Shown piece by piece: positions 62,746-64,000 of a DNA stretch of 64,000 nt; within the stretch, counting starts at the first letter, position 1; every line of letters begins with the position of its first letter. Source of the stretch: Runella sp. MFBS21 (GTDB lineage: Bacteria > Bacteroidota > Bacteroidia > Cytophagales > Spirosomataceae); assembly GCF_029433105.1 (NCBI RefSeq), contig NZ_JARNTW010000003.1, forward strand, positions 372,001 through 436,000, written 5' to 3'. The notes under the pieces are model-generated. The model saw only the letters and a list, made by a program, of their open reading frames with translations, did no database searches and had not been told where the DNA came from. Made by a program: the position numbers and the translations under genes.

Positions 62746-63543
62746 ATGGCCTCCTTTTTCACCGTTGAGCTCTCAGATCCACGTTTTGAACGCGATTATT
62801 TACGGCTCATCACCGTCAAAAGCAATGCCCTCCAAAAACGCGCCGACATCAGTGTTTTTGTGCCCCCTGTTCCCTTTTCAGAACTAAAAGGCATGGTCAT
62901 TCTCTTGCACGGCGTCTATGGCAGTCATTGGGCTTGGACACTCAAAGGCGGCGTACATCATACAGCGCTACAACTTATCAAAGAAGACAAAATCCCTCCC
63001 ATGATTCTAGTCATGCCTTCTGATGGGCTTTTTGGCGATGGAAGTGGCTATGTACCACATCTAAGCGAAGACTATGAAAAGTGGATTGTAGAAGATGTCC
63101 CCAAAATAGTGGAAGAAGAAATAGTAGGCCGCACGCTGCCTTTATTCGTCACGGGTCTATCAATGGGAGGATACGGGGCATTGCGCTTAGGCGCTAAATA
63201 TTCAAATCTGTTTCGGGCTTTTTCAGGGCACTCTTCCATTACTGAATTCAACCAACTCCAACATTTTGTCAAAGATTTTGACGGGCTTCAGACCTCCGCC
63301 ACAATCACTGATTCGGTGCTAGATACTATTTTAGCGCATCGCCATCACTTATCTCCCTTTCAGTTTGATTGTGGACACAGCGACGTCCTGCTCGACGCTA
63401 ATCGCGTCCTTCATCAAGCCCTACAAACGCATCAGATTTCGCATCAATATTACGAGTTTGAGGGAGGCCACGAATGGCCTTATTGGGAAAAACACATTGC
63501 CGATTCTCTTCTTTTTTTCAGCCAATTTTGTAATACTATTTAA
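62746..63543 (+). CDS. Alpha/beta-hydrolase esterase (D-type, esterase family)
   Basis: 265 residues. VILLHGVYGSHWAW gives the oxyanion region and TGLSMGGYGALRLGAKY holds the nucleophile serine of G-x-S-x-G (about S143). FEGGHEWPYWEKHI supplies the histidine. It resembles the S-formylglutathione hydrolase/antigen 85 type esterase group. No signal peptide, so it is probably cytoplasmic. The start codon of the next gene follows nine bases after the stop. Confidence 0.85.
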   Translation: MASFFTVELSDPRFERDYLRLITVKSNALQKRADISVFVPPVPFSELKGMVILLHGVYGSHWAWTLKGGVHHTALQLIKEDKIPPMILVMPSDGLFGDGSGYVPHLSEDYEKWIVEDVPKIVEEEIVGRTLPLFVTGLSMGGYGALRLGAKYSNLFRAFSGHSSITEFNQLQHFVKDFDGLQTSATITDSVLDTILAHRHHLSPFQFDCGHSDVLLDANRVLHQALQTHQISHQYYEFEGGHEWPYWEKHIADSLLFFSQFCNTI

Positions 63544-63552
63544 GCAAAAAGC

Positions 63553-64000
63553 ATGAACGACCATTCAATTTCTTCCATTCCTTCGGTAGTTTCGGCGATT
63601 GACGCAGACGCCACCCAACACAATTTTGGACAGCCCTCCGACAACCTCACGGGTGCACTACTGCGTACTCTCGTAGCAAGCAAGCCCAATGGTCACTTTC
63701 TCGAAATCGGAACAGGGGCTGGCCGCGCCACGGCTTGGCTCTTAGAAGGTATGGATGAAAATTCGACGCTTATTTCGGTGGAGTTTGATGCGCAACTTAT
63801 CGAAATCGCCACCCGTCATTTGGGACATGATACACGCTTGCAGTTGATTTGTCGGCCCGGAGAAGAGGTTCTTACCACTCTCCCACCCAATCATTTCGAT
63901 TTGGTATTTGCCGACACTTGGCCGGGCAAATACAACCATTTAGAAGAAGCACTTTTGTTGGTAAAAAAAGGCGGTTTTTATATCATTGACGATATGCTTC
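63553..64000 (+). CDS. O-methyltransferase-like SAM-dependent enzyme, 3' end outside window
   Basis: An ATG-started frame (63553), open to the window edge; 149 codons are visible. HFLEIGTGAGRATAWLLEGM is the SAM-binding motif I, STLISVEFDAQLIEIATRHL fits motif II with an acidic residue for the ribose, and FDLVFADTWPGKY fits the metal/catalytic aspartate region of O-methyltransferases of the caffeoyl-CoA type. KKGGFYIIDDML follows. The substrate is unknown. Its short spacing to the esterase gene suggests one transcript. Confidence 0.85.
   Translation, partial: MNDHSISSIPSVVSAIDADATQHNFGQPSDNLTGALLRTLVASKPNGHFLEIGTGAGRATAWLLEGMDENSTLISVEFDAQLIEIATRHLGHDTRLQLICRPGEEVLTTLPPNHFDLVFADTWPGKYNHLEEALLLVKKGGFYIIDDML

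Noticed and set aside
1-64000. tRNA, rRNA, CRISPR arrays, insertion sequences, prophage genes
   Set aside because: Nothing with tRNA cloverleaf, rRNA, regular spacer repeats, transposase or phage structural patterns was seen in the gaps or coding regions on either strand. Reading by eye could miss a single small RNA.

Overview
The window looks like chromosomal DNA of a free-living member of the Bacteroidota, most likely order Cytophagales. The signs are a SusC/SusD pair, a secreted protease with a C-terminal type IX secretion tail, TAnnTTTG-type promoter elements, a LytS/LytT-like two-component pair, and the block parA-parB-DUF5683-dapB-lepB, an order I recall from this phylum. I saw no rRNA, tRNA, CRISPR array, insertion sequence or prophage. 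Genus cannot be fixed from the sequence alone.

Positions 1-34310 are mostly ordinary chromosome: a YHS-domain protein (cut by the window edge), a LytTR two-component system, a lipoprotein, a GMC oxidoreductase with its small subunit, a large secreted M4 protease, an amino-acid permease, RadC, a family 2 glycosyltransferase, a ferredoxin-reductase fusion, an IscA-type protein, an alditol-oxidase-like flavoprotein, the parAB/dapB/lepB block with two degenerate parS-like sites in front of it, an AAA/DUF4143 ATPase, an OmpA-family protein, SbcC and SbcD, a MntA-HepT toxin-antitoxin pair, a phosphoserine phosphatase/phosphoglycerate dehydrogenase fusion, a membrane glycosyltransferase, IspE and a lone oxidase subunit III.

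Positions 34320-60369 form the accessory core, a divergent catabolic locus. The minus-strand arm reads DeoR regulator, FucI-like sugar isomerase, split transketolase (two genes), DUF1593 nucleoside-hydrolase-like protein, ribose-type ABC transporter (binding protein, DUF2291 protein, ATPase, permease), FGGY kinase and a GntR regulator with a sugar-sensing domain. The plus-strand arm reads SusC, SusD, RuBisCO-like protein, DUF1537 kinase, Asp/Glu-racemase-like protein, BASS-family transporter, five-bladed-propeller glycosidase and GH127-type glycosidase. The enzyme set (isomerase + FGGY kinase + split transketolase, beside RuBisCO-like protein + DUF1537 kinase) resembles the described D-apiose and 3-oxo-isoapionate routes. 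Apiose occurs as a furanose, and both glycosidase types are known to act on furanosides. My working inference is a locus for apiose or another branched or furanose pentose, with a neutral-sugar arm and a sugar-acid arm. The acid arm lacks the dehydrogenase, lactonase and oxidoisomerase of the known pathway, so its substrate is open and may be new. Two tandem 10-bp repeats of the TTTC-N6-TTTC type lie in opposite orientations in the central intergenic region and are candidate DeoR operators.

The right end (60380-64000) holds a penicillin-acylase-family enzyme, an esterase and the start of an O-methyltransferase-like protein.
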